Shown: one piece after another, positions 22,870-33,850 of the stretch | Layout of the letters: each line of letters opens with the position of its first letter | How positions within the stretch are numbered: the stretch's first letter is position 1 | Assembly: GCA_940671915.1 (NCBI GenBank) | Contig: CALNVZ010003432.1 | Coordinates: 5,348,487 to 5,412,486, forward strand | DNA from: Paracentrotus lividus | Taxonomy: Eukaryota > Echinodermata > Echinoidea > Camarodonta > Echinidae | Direction of reading: 5' to 3' | Length of the DNA: 64,000 nucleotides | Made by a program: the position numbers and the translations under genes | The notes under the pieces: model-generated | Databases searched by the model: none | Told to the model about the DNA's origin: nothing | What the model saw: the letters and a program-made list of their open reading frames with translations, nothing else

Positions 22870-24795
22870 ATTGCTTTAATTGCTAAGATTCACAAATTTA
22901 TATAAATATCTCAAATGAATATATTACATTGTATGATTACGATTTATTAAATTTGATATTTCTGTGACAAACTTTGATAATTTACATACGATATTTCATG
23001 AAATTGTACAATATAACACAAGATCGTTTCTGAATTAACAAATTGAATATTAAATTATTAGGCTATACTAAACTGTGGGTCATAATCTAATCAATAACAA
23101 ATCAATGATTACAATGCAGATTTGCATGTGTTTTCTTTTTGTATAGAACTTGTTTTAACTTATCAATTTGAAGAGAATCTTCGCCACACCTCAAAATCCG
23201 TTTGTAAACAAAATTTTTATTCAATCTGTTAAAGAGATTGATTACAGAATTGAGGGTACACATTTATATATTTTCAAAATTTTCCAGATTTTGATCTGAA
23301 GCGGAAAATTGCAGTTTTGCATGAATTTTTATATTTTTTTTATATTCGTTTTCGTATTTTCGTAACAAATACAATACAAACAAAGGTTGGCATTTTAACA
23401 AAAAGGCATTTTGACAAATATCTTGCATGAATATTTTTCCCGACTTTCCTTGAGTTTATGCTTCTGCAGAGAAAACATGTATTCAAAATCCCAGACTTTC
23501 AAGAAACTTCCTAACCCATACACACCATGGACATTGATCATTAAGACTAAGCAGTTCAGCAAATTTAAGAACGAATTATGAAGATGAAAGACACAAACAT
23601 CATCATAACACATCTAGTCCTAGCATTTTTTTTTAATGTTTTGTAAAAGCAATTCGATGTATGAAGTGTATCATTATCTTGAAAATAGAATGTAGAATAT
23701 ATATTTAACTGCAAATAGTATTACCCTCAACCCTTGTTTAACCAATATTTGTACTGACTACAAATTCATCTAATATTTCACTTATTTAATTTCCAGCTGA
23801 GGCAAAGAAACAAACATAATGAAAAACATGAGGAAAATATCCCACACAGTGGTGCCTGAGGATTACCAACAATAAACTTTTCAGTTCAAAGGCATTGATC
23901 CTCACTAGTCAGTTAAATATGTTGGTGAAATATATATCTAAATAATATGAAATATACGAATAATAGTATATTATATTCAGCCTTATTTAATCAGCCTATA
24001 TAAATATAAATATAAATGTCTCAGGCCTCTTGTTTAAAAGAAAATAAGATTAAAAAAAAAATTATAATGCATATTTTTACCTGTGAAACGAAAGATAGAC
24101 ACATTTATCAAGATGAACATAAAATCTCAAGGTTTTTCATGGTATACATTGATTTTACTGTTGTATTTCTCACCAATAAATAATAACATGGAAATTTATA
24201 AATCATGGTTGCATGCTATGTTCTATTTTTAATATTGCTTCAACATAAAAAATTAATCGATGTGTAAAACTGGTCGACAGTGATTCATTTTGCAACTTGC
24301 TCAACAGACAATATACATGTTATGTTTATAAAATGCATATAAATTTGCATTTTGAGTTGCATAAAGTACAAATATATTCTTCCAAAACTAAGAAGTAGAA
24401 TCAGCTATAAAAGATCAGGACAATAATTTCATAATTTATGTGATTAAAATTATTAACATTTCTTGAAATATTCCCATCTAGTCTGTTAATATAGTTAATA
24501 ATTATAATGGGCATTTCTACAGTGCTATATCACCAGAAATTTTATTCCAATAAAATTGTGGTAAGATTATGGGGAAGAAATCTGAAATATGACGAACTTT
24601 CATGATTGCTTGGCGTTTGCAACTGAACATTTAAGAAAGACACAAAAGAGCTGCATGATAAAAAAGAGAGTTTCATAATATAAACACATAACAAAATACA
24701 GACCACTACTGTTATAATGAGCACAGATGCAATATTTGCATTAAAGTCAGGAAATTATCAATGTCTCAGTTGTAAGAATATGCAAAGCTACATTG
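22870..24795. other. AT-rich intergenic DNA, no gene seen
   Basis: Very AT-rich with only short open frames that lack recognisable domains or splice context. I see no repeat family in it. Confidence 0.5.
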
Positions 24796-24799
24796 TCCA

Positions 24800-24985
24800 A
24801 CCTAGGCGACTTACCAAAAGATAAAGCCACGGCCTTCTGCGTGAACGCCGCACATCGGCGCTTTAAGCCGGATGTACTAATCCCCTCCGATTAAGTCAAT
24901 GGAAGAATAAAAGGCATATAATCATGCTGCGCGGCGTTCATGCAGGGGCGGCTTTATCTTTCGGTACGGTGCCTTATACTATTAA
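24800..24985. mobile_element. Hairpin MITE
   Basis: AAGATAAAGCC...TGAACGCCGC on the left is the inverted copy of GCGGCGTTCATGC...GGCTTTATCTT on the right, with arms of about 53 bp and a ~75-bp loop. No ORF and no clear target duplication. It lies 3' of the ADP-ribosylhydrolase-like gene. Confidence 0.65.
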
Positions 24986-25209
24986 TAAAAATTTTTTTCT
25001 TTAGCGATTGAATCACTGACCAGTACTATCCAGAAATAACCATTGACATTATAATAACAGTATCTGTTTTTTTTTTCAATAAAGTACTTTGCCAGTTACT
25101 TGTAACTGCTCAAAGCGCTTTCAGTATATTACTACCCCAGTCAATACAACCCTTGGATTTAATTACAATTCAGCACACGGTGTGCACATTCTCTACTCCC
25201 TAGACACTA

Positions 25210-28200
25210 TTACCAGCTGACCTCATAGAGCTTAGTAGCTGCATCCATTAACCTCCCCTTGAAATCAACTGAGTTGTAGTTGTGAAGTGGAACAGAGCTG
25301 AAGCCATGTTGAATGCCCCACCAACCAGCAGCGAGGGCGCCAGACACCTTTCCTTGGCCGTCATGGAACATTGAGTTGTTACAAAGATCCTCCCAGCTAC
25401 TTCCTGATGACAATAATGTATCATACCTGCATATACATTTTCAAGAAAAGTAAGAAGATGTGAATAATAAACATGAGTACTAGTAAATCAATTCATAATA
25501 AAATTTATACAAAATTGCTAAAGAATTAACAACCTTTGAAATATATTCTTAGTTGCTAGCCTGAATGGATTGACACATAAAAAAAGGTATTGGGAAAGCA
25601 AAAGGCATACTTTTTGAAACCACACTCTAACTTTTATTGCTCAAACACAATATATCAAAAAGGTTTGCAAATAATTAAAATACCCAAAATGATAATGCAG
25701 CTAGTTGATACTCAAAATATTATCAAGATTGTAGGTTTTTTAGATACCCTTACAATAGCAAATTAAAGTAGAATTTTTTTGAAGAATTAATTTAATTCCC
25801 AACTAATTTTTTTTTAATGAGCTTCCAACATTCAAGTGTTGTTGATAATTTATGATTAATTAAATACTTCCAAGCACGAATCTAAGATTCATGATTTAAA
25901 AAGATTGGAGGACAATAGCAGCTCTATCAATTGTGTTTGAGCATGGGCCGATACTTTCCATTGTGTGACAAAGACTGGATCCGCTACTGACTTCACTGAA
26001 AGAAACTTACGCTATGAGAGTTGAATCAAGACTAGTTGCACCAAGCTCCTTGTCTGGAAGAGCCAGACTGTGATAGAGTTCACTCCTCTTCTTGTTATCA
26101 TACTTCCTTGGGAACTTGGGTCTCCTTTCACCATCTAATATCCCTCTCATCTTAAGATATCCTAACCATGTCTGCTCAAATACCTGATCACCAAGGAGAA
26201 GAAAATTCAAAGCAAGAGAACTGAAATTACAATTTAGGTTACACAACATTCAAAATACATTACTGTCCACTCCTGCTTTAACAAAGTACTCACGATAATA
26301 AGTACCCTCATGACATTGATATTTTGTAAACCTACTAAACTCATGTATGTTGGAAAAAAGGAATGAGAGAACTGTAATGTTATAATATAATGTTGCATCC
26401 ATATAAATAATTAGGCATTAAAGTTTATTTAGATCTCTACACAAGTTTAAAATAAATCTTAAGTTAACATCGAATAATGATGCCTATCATCCCACATGAC
26501 AGCCATCATTAAGTCATCTTTGGTGCGCTTCATTTCCAACATCAACCTCTAACCACCAGCACACATAAAAATTGTACGTAATTGAATACCAAACTTGAGA
26601 CGGATCCTGGCTAACTTGGCCCACTGGCTAACTCGGCCTAACCATACATAGAGAACACTTCAGAGACTATTAGGTGTGGAAAAGACCAACAAGGAATAAC
26701 AACAACAACAACAACAACACCAACATATTAATGAGGACATATCAATTCTAGTTGTAAACTTAAGGGGAAGAGGGCGCTATCACTCTACGCAAAGCGAACG
26801 CAGCCATAGACTTTTTGTATTTTGCACAGTTTTTTCACTTTGTTTTCTTGATTATGGCGAGCAACTATCTTTTCAAAGAAATGATCAACTTGAATAAGTA
26901 CGCTAAGAGTCCGAATTTTTCAAAAATAGGAATAACTTATTGCAAAGGGAAAAAAAAGTCCTGTCACTTGTGTCAATTCGAAATCCTAGTAAGATCAAAT
27001 TCCTGTACAATATGGCCAATTTTGGTCTCAAAATAGCTCATACGCTGCATAGTCATCTTCCTCGATTACGCATAATTATATTACACCTTAATGATCAAGC
27101 AGTTTTTAAAAGCTTGAATTCTCAGCTTTCCAAATATGGTACATTCATCTCGATTGGTTAAAAAAAAGTCCTGTCACTTTGAACATTATCACAAACGAAT
27201 CTTTACTCGATGGGTCAATATTTCCGCATATCACATGTATATCGAATGTGGACGGCGTCTTCGCAAGATGTGACAAGATCACTATTTAATATATCAATAA
27301 TCGTTAGGAACATCAATCTATGTGAAATAAAGATTCTGATTACAACTTTAGCACAATGGTGTTATAGGCTTGCCAAAATGTCTTTTTCCCCAAGCATCTA
27401 CCTACGAAAACTATGATAAAAGTTCAATTATTTATTTCATGTCCAGGACTAATTTCCTCGAACGGATCGACTGACAATTCCATTTTACCGACAGGGAAGT
27501 TTTCTTAGGCGAGTTTTTGTGCGCTAAGTAATAATTGCATGCAGTTGTCAATCGGTCGCTTCCCGCCGTTAGCGCGGGTTTGTTTTTCAGCTGCGTGCAT
27601 TTCCACTAAACTCATGAATGTAATGTTGCGTTTCCCCTCCTCAAATAATGGACGCGTCTTTATGTTAAGATTTAATGTCATACGTTAGATTTACATTTCA
27701 CGTGGAGTAGAATTGATATGGATAATATAAATTATGTTTGGGTGAAAGATAATAACGCAAATTCTAGAATAAGATAATAATAGAACTATTACTGAGTAAA
27801 GAGTTATGTTGTTACTGTCAGATGCCTAGAGGTCTATACATAGGCCTACCCACATACAGCTGCAAACCAACATTAGTCAGTACAGAAAATTGGCTGTCTG
27901 TCGCCCTCTTGGTTGCTGAGGAAACTTCTCAATAATAATTAGCGAAACCAGCTTTAAACCTACCTCAAATTATAATTTAAGATAATCTATAGAGTCTCAT
28001 TGCAATATAACTTTCTCCATGTAGAATGTAGAAAGTCAATACAACCTTCTAAATTACAACAATCAATGGACTCCCTTCTAACCTGGTGTGATCAAAATCA
28101 AATGAAATTGAATCCCCCAAAATGTGTCCAGATGAATATTTGTTTCATGCGATGTCCACCTCCCCACCCAACAATATTTATTGATCAGTAGAATTTGTAA

Positions 28201-29336
28201 TAACATTGCAATTTCCAAGACTTTTATTTTACACAATGTAAGAATAATGGTAATTACACTATAATTATTAATATCATTATTCTGCCTTTAAGATTTACAG
28301 TTTATTTATAAATGTGTTTTGTTATATTTATTATTGTGTTCTATTTGTATCCCTGTAAAATGTACCTGTATTTTATTATCCATGTTCATTGTGTACAATT
28401 CAACATTTATGTTGCGATGCATGATTGTTTTTAATAAATACCATTTTGAAATGAAATGAAATGAAATTAGATATTTTTAATTTTGTTTAGTAGAATTTTT
28501 CGACCCTTTTTTGGATATGCCACCTTGACTTGACTGCCAGGCTGGGAGCTGCTCAAGACACTTTTCTGCATTGACTTTCCATTGGAAGAAAACTGCTGCA
28601 ATAAGGTACTTCCCAGTGCAAGGTCAATTATGATTGACCATGCATAAGTGTATGTGAGGCCTACCTGATATGTTGACATATTTTGGATGACATCCCTGTC
28701 ACAAGCTGCCACATACTCCAGCACCATCGGAATGACTGTCAATAGACCTGCACCCCACTCCCTCATATCTTTCTCTTGAATAGCATAAGATGTAAATAAT
28801 GCAGCAGTCACTCCTCCCATGTACGCTACAGGATGATGATGTAAGATCCTGCTGATGTCTACCGCAGCAGCCACAAGTTCTCGAATGTGTTTTGCTTTGT
28901 GAAATCGAAGACCCACCCCAAAACAGCGAATGGCTGCAGAGCTGTGAGTTGCGTTGTCATTATAATCCTGGAATATACCATAATGTATATCTGCTGGTCG
29001 GAGACGAGAAACTTGGTTCAAAAGATAGGTACTTATTGGCCTATTCGCCATATCAGTAGCCATGCTATCCGCGTAACGCATAGCAACATCTCGCACCAAT
29101 TCCTCACCCGTCTTCCCAGCGGCTAAAACTTCGATGGTAGCGACGGCGTACACACTCTCCTCCGGGACAGGCCAGGCGGGTGAAGCGACAGCAATTGCCC
29201 CCACTCCGCCGAGATCTTTGATTACCTTCTGTTTTTCGGCGCTCGATTTAGCAGTTCCCCAGTTTTCTCTTTTACTTCCAAGTGCACTTCCTGCAATACC
29301 AAGAACAAGAGATGCCTGAAAACATTCAAGAGACAT
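25210..29336 (-). CDS. ADP-ribosylhydrolase family protein (ARH1/ARH2-like), probably inactive
   Basis: Three exons, 29336-28665, 26183-26011 and 25426-25210, have GT-AG borders and join in frame to 353 residues, close to the ~357 of human ADPRH. The start MSLECFQASLVLG lines up with the human N-terminus. Family marks include GLRFHKAKH, ILHHHPVAYMGG, YLKMRGILDGE and AYDTLLSSGSSWEDL. ARH1 removes ADP-ribose from arginine using two Mg ions held by an N-terminal Asp pair (SDDT) and a C-terminal DSDS. Here the first is PEES (E59/E60) and the second is replaced by HDGQGKVSG (around residues 303-311), so metal binding should fail or change. The vertebrate relative ARH2/ADPRHL1 also lost such residues and is a pseudoenzyme. 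The reading frame is clean, so the loss of activity, not of the gene, is likely. Intron 1 holds a LINE remnant. Confidence 0.88.
28000..28467 (+). mobile_element. LINE remnant (reverse transcriptase fragment and 3' tail)
   Basis: An open stretch around 28035-28195 encodes LQQSMDSLLTWCDQNQMKLN followed by PPKC, the conserved region downstream of the RT catalytic core in Jockey/CR1-class LINEs. The later part of the protein is missing. AT-rich DNA follows and ends in GAAAT repeats (28446-28467), a common LINE tail. It lies in intron 1 of the ADP-ribosylhydrolase-like gene, antisense to it, and is a decayed copy with an internal loss. Confidence 0.65.
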
Positions 29337-29339
29337 TTT

Positions 29340-30080
29340 GAATTCCAGTCAGTTCATAATTTATAGAGATTGATTTAATAGGCCTACCCCCGAAAACATC
29401 AAATTAATTTGGCTTAGAACTGATCTTGTATCCGTGGATACGGAACGCTTGATTTTATGCGAATCTGATTATAGAGCGCCATCTAGGGAAAGCTCATTAT
29501 TTATTATTTATTCTGTAATATAATTTTATCTACATGTATCTCGTAGGCACAATATGCACCATCTACTTTTTGTCTTCTTCTTCTTTTTTTTTTTTTAAAT
29601 GTTTTGATGACAGTGGATTATATGAGATTTTTTAAGGGGGGGGGACGTTACCATAAATGTTTGAAAGAAAAGTAGAGATAAAATAAATGCAGATTTTTTT
29701 CTTTTTTTTTTTTTTTTTTTGATTTTTACGGGGCGACGGGGGCGCCTGGGTGGGAATCGGCCGGTTGCACACCGCGAAATTTATTTATTGGCGATTCGGT
29801 GATTCGATGTCAAGATACTCGAATATTGTTCATTTCGTTCTCAGTATAATTATTGATCTTACTATTATTGATCATCGTGGTTGCTTTCAAATATTCTTCT
29901 ATCACAAGCTTATAGGTCTAAATAACATTTAAGATAACGAGCTAAAAATTAGATATGTTCATACACCATAAATATGATAAATAACCGCAACCAGTATAAT
30001 TTTGTTCGGCCACTTTTATATGGAAGAGACCTGATTGGGGGGGGGGGGGTATGCTGTTCATCTAGGCACTCAGTCGCTAA
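29340..30080. other. Intergenic, upstream of the ADP-ribosylhydrolase-like gene
   Basis: AT-rich, with T runs at 29586-29596 and 29702-29720 and G runs at 29636-29643 and 30038-30048. The promoter of the minus-strand gene should start here, but I see no convincing TATA box. No other gene. Confidence 0.45.
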
Positions 30081-30262
30081 ATGGTGATATCTCACTTCGA
30101 GGAGAACCGAAAAAGTATCGGTGTCCGCGACAGAAAAAAAAAAATGTTTCGGAGACGTCTCCGATACTTTTTTTCCGTCGCGGAGACGTCTCGGAGACGT
30201 CTCCGCGACCTCTCCGCGACAAATTTCAAAACCGTCTCAAATATGTCTCCGTGAAGTGAGGT
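30081..30262. mobile_element. GAGACGTCTC-hairpin MITE, copy 1
   Basis: Starts ATGGTGATATCTCACTTCG and ends with its worn complement (GTGAAGTGAGGTA). The body is made of GGAGACGTCTCCG palindromes separated by A or T runs. Short member of the family also found at 31069, 31535, 52949 and 53236. Confidence 0.7.
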
Positions 30263-31068
30263 AGAAACAATGTTAATGTAGCCTATTGTCCGCAATTCAC
30301 AAGTGCGAAATATGATGTATATTCAGTAAACAAGGTTTTATTATGTTAGTATCAGTTACTGTTTCTACATTTCCCGAGTAATATGAATTGTAACCAATGA
30401 TTTACTTAACATGAATACATTATGACTGAAATTAGATTACGTTATAATAGATATGAAAGTCATAAATCATGTATAGATTATATTATCGACAGTCATGATT
30501 GGATATCCTTTGAAAAATCATTCTCGTGACTAAATAAATGGGTAAGTGGAATAGGCCATTCCTAATTAAGCCCCAAAACATAATTCTCAAGAAAATAACC
30601 GAATATAATTATTATTTTTCTTGGTAATGGATGAGGAGTGCAGGGAGAGATATTACATATGAAATGATAATTCAGAAATCGATTTTGATGATAACTATTA
30701 ACAGTGAAAACTTACGTCATTATGGTGGGTATGGGCCTTGAAGCATTTTTTTTAGTGGGGTACGTGGGGCTGACCGTGTGAAAAGCATAATCTGATGGTC
30801 ACTTCCGCGTTTATGTACATCCTAATTACGCACAAAAGTTGATTGGGTACATACTAAATTCATTTAAATAAGAGTAAATCCAAAATGGTTTTATTTAATG
30901 GAGGGATCAAATCCACAGGGATTATGAATTTAGTTCATTTTAACCAGAAATCCTGTTGACAAAGTATAGCGGTTTGCTCGAAGCATACTGACGTTCCCTG
31001 TTGCGTCTATGCTCGAAGTCACCGAAAGTGCAACCCTTTTTTAACGGAACTCGTCCAAGGAACCCTAA
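30263..31068. other. Intergenic, no gene seen
   Basis: AT-rich DNA between two members of the same MITE family. No ORF with a recognisable domain. Confidence 0.45.
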
Positions 31069-31467
31069 TGGTGGTATCTCACTTCGCGGAGACGGATTTG
31101 AGACGATTTTGGGACTTCTTTCAGACGGTTTTGAAACTTGTCGCGGAGACGTCTCTGAGACGTCTCCGCGACAGAAAAAAAAAGTATCGGAGACGCCTCC
31201 GATACTAACTCTTTTTTTCCGTCACGGAGACGTCTCCGATACCCTTTTCCATCGCGGAGACGTTTCCGACAATTTTTTCCGTTGCGGTTTTGAAACTTGT
31301 CGCGGAGACATCTCCGCGACGAAAACAATTCGGAGACATTTCTGCGACAGAAAAAAGTATTAGAAACATTTCCGAAACTTTTTTTCCACGTTTTCCCAGT
31401 TTCAAACCCGTCTCAAAACAGTTTCAAAGTAGTCTCAAATCCGTCTCCGCGAAGTAAGATACCACCA
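31069..31467. mobile_element. GAGACGTCTC-hairpin MITE, copy 2 (fullest)
   Basis: Ends are inverted copies of about 28 bp starting TGGTGGTATCTCACTTCGCG. The interior alternates GGAGACGTCTCCG palindromes with GACAGAAAAAA or TTTTTTCCGTC, and GATTTTGAGACGG-like words near both ends. No ORF. The element is essentially a chain of small hairpins. Confidence 0.8.
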
Positions 31468-31534
31468 TACATGAATTTCGATTCTGGGATGTTTTTGCGG
31501 GGAAAAAAGTAAAGTAATATTACTTTTGTCTTGT

Positions 31535-31570
31535 GGTGGTATCTCACTTCGTGAGAAGTGAGATACCACC
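31535..31570. mobile_element. GAGACGTCTC-hairpin MITE, end-only copy
   Basis: GGTGGTATCTCACTTCGT is followed directly by GAGAAGTGAGATACCACC: the two terminal repeats of the neighbouring element joined as a 36-bp palindrome with no body. It lies 67 bp past copy 2. Confidence 0.75.
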
Positions 31571-32417
31571 CTAACCTAAAAATGAGTTGGGGCTTTTGTG
31601 AAAATGCTGGGCCCTGGAAAAGGTTGTAAAAAATCTTTGGAATAACTCTACACTCATGATTTAGGGGGGACCAGTAAAATGCACGTGTGTTCCAACGTGT
31701 GTTGTGTTGGTGGATCCTGTTCTATTCTTTATGGTCATACCGTTTATGATCAATAATAATAGTCGGAGTGCACTAGACTGTCACAAGAACTATGCCCCGT
31801 ACTATGACCTATTTCTTCTCAAGCTTTCGTAAAGATTTACATTTTCGTAGAGAGAGTGTTATTTTTGTCTTGGCTGGCAGAAGTCATCACCGAACCTTTG
31901 TATGATCATCAGAAACAATCTTGTGTTGAATCTTCCTGAAGAATTGCATGCGTCTCGTTCGGATCTTGGTTTTTACTTTTCAACATTAATACTGATTGGA
32001 TTCTAGAAGCTGCTTTTCCTTGTTTGATATCAGTATTTTAAATAAGAAGAAAGAAGAAGACGAAGAGTATATTTGTTGTTCTATATGGTGAGTTGCAATT
32101 GCGATTGATTTTTTTAATGAAAAAATATATAAATTAAAAGGGAGAGGATTATACATATTTTTGGTAATATCTCTTTAACAAGTTCTTCATTAAAAAACGG
32201 CAACTCATCCTGTTCCTGATCTCCGGAAACAGCGGAGGAAGAAGAACAAGAAGAAAGTTAAAAATATTTCATATTCGTATTCGTCCAAATGTTCTATACT
32301 TTATTATAAACAAAATTTATTAGTCATGTTATTCATTTTTTTTGTGGTAAAGGATAACGTTTACAGTTTAACCGCATTAGCAAGATTGGCATAATGTATG
32401 GTAAGGACCGGAGAGTA
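31571..32417. other. Intergenic, no gene seen
   Basis: Mixed-composition DNA with a GAA-rich stretch (32040-32070, 32225-32260). A 5' non-coding exon of the downstream membrane-protein gene could lie here, but I cannot place one. Confidence 0.4.
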
Positions 32418-32419
32418 TA

Positions 32420-32906
32420 ATAACCCTCCCAAAAAGTTCCGCAAATTGACTTTGGGCCATGATAACTTTTTAGGTATGCTTTAGTTATTTATTTATATTA
32501 TTTGACTGCTGACTTGTCCTAACATTCAGGTGTTTTATACATACAAGAACACTACTATTGTTACAATTAGGGTATCATTTAAAAAAAAAGGAATAAATGA
32601 ACTTGACAATGGTATAAAATTCAATAAAAATGATGAAATACCCCTAAAGTTAACAGGGCCTAAATTCGAGTTTTGGAATTCAATTTGATCAATAAAACTG
32701 CATTTTCCAACATTTGACTTTTTACTTTTCTCCATATTCTGACATTCTGTGCATTGAAGCATGACACAATCATTACAAATTTGATATCAATAAAAAGGGG
32801 AATAAATTATCTTTCCAACAGTCTGATTATCAGGAATAATTAATGCATACCTGAAAAGTTATCTAGGCCCAAAGTCGATTTGCGGAACTTTTTGGGAGGG
32901 GTTTAT
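32420..32906. mobile_element. MITE with ~65-bp inverted repeats and TA duplication
   Basis: Both ends read ATAA(A)CCCTCCCAAAAAGTT going inward and continue as matched arms through TTTGGGCC; TA flanks both sides. The TA duplication suggests the Tc1/mariner group. No transposase. Confidence 0.7.
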
Positions 32907-33459
32907 TACAATATTCAATGATATTCAAGATCTACTTTAATTCTTTCAACCTCAAATATGAAGCAAAAATCAATCAGGATATTTTTAAACTTTCTTAGAT
33001 GCATTGCAAAAAAATTGCAAATTAATAATAAATAAAAAATGATAATAATTGTAAAAGAAATTAATGATATTATTTCCCCCTCAAAATGTCGTTCACTTCT
33101 CAATTTAAGGTAAAATATGAACGAAACAAAATTGTCCTTAAATATAATTACAGGTTCGAATGCGACATTAATTACTACAGTTTAATTACGACTTTTTAAA
33201 TTCATTTTATACACGTAAAAATAGCCAAAATCAAAACTTTCTAATAGCGATTGTTTCATACTGAGATGCGAAGAGACGGCAAGCCTTGAAGTATAATGAC
33301 GATCTTTTCAGCAAATAAGAGTCAGAGTAATTCCTGACGAGTTAAATGTTTGTTTTATGGGCCCCAGGAAAAGTATTTGGCAAAGATCAAAGCAGTTCCC
33401 GCATCGATATTTCCCTGAAGTGTAGGTATGCATTTAAAAAGAAATGTTTTTGCAAGTTA

Positions 33460-33461
<2 letters not shown>

Positions 33462-33507
<46 letters not shown>

Positions 33508-33850
33508 CCTCGTTGACCGGAATTTTGTTGATAATGAATATTTTCACATAACTGTGCTCTTTTCTGTAGGTAAAGGATATCAGAGAAGCATGGAAGTCGA
33601 CTCTGGAAAAGGAGCAAAAATGGATGAAGACAAAACTGTAAGTAGCCTATAAGGCTTCTTGTAATTCAAACGTTCAATATATATTTGTACTTATAAATCA
33701 TAATTTCTGTTACAAATATTATGCATGCCGTAAGCAGGAATCTTTTACGATTTTCAATATAAATGTGAAATCAACAGCCGCGAACATTGATTATATATTT
33801 TATATATATATATATTATATATATATATATAATATATATATATATATACA
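33462..33850. repeat. Poly-A run and AT dinucleotide tract around the first exon
   Basis: An A run of about 43 bases lies at 33462-33504, shortly before the first coding exon of the membrane-protein gene, and an AT repeat fills 33793-33850 in the intron after it. Both are low complexity. Confidence 0.85.
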
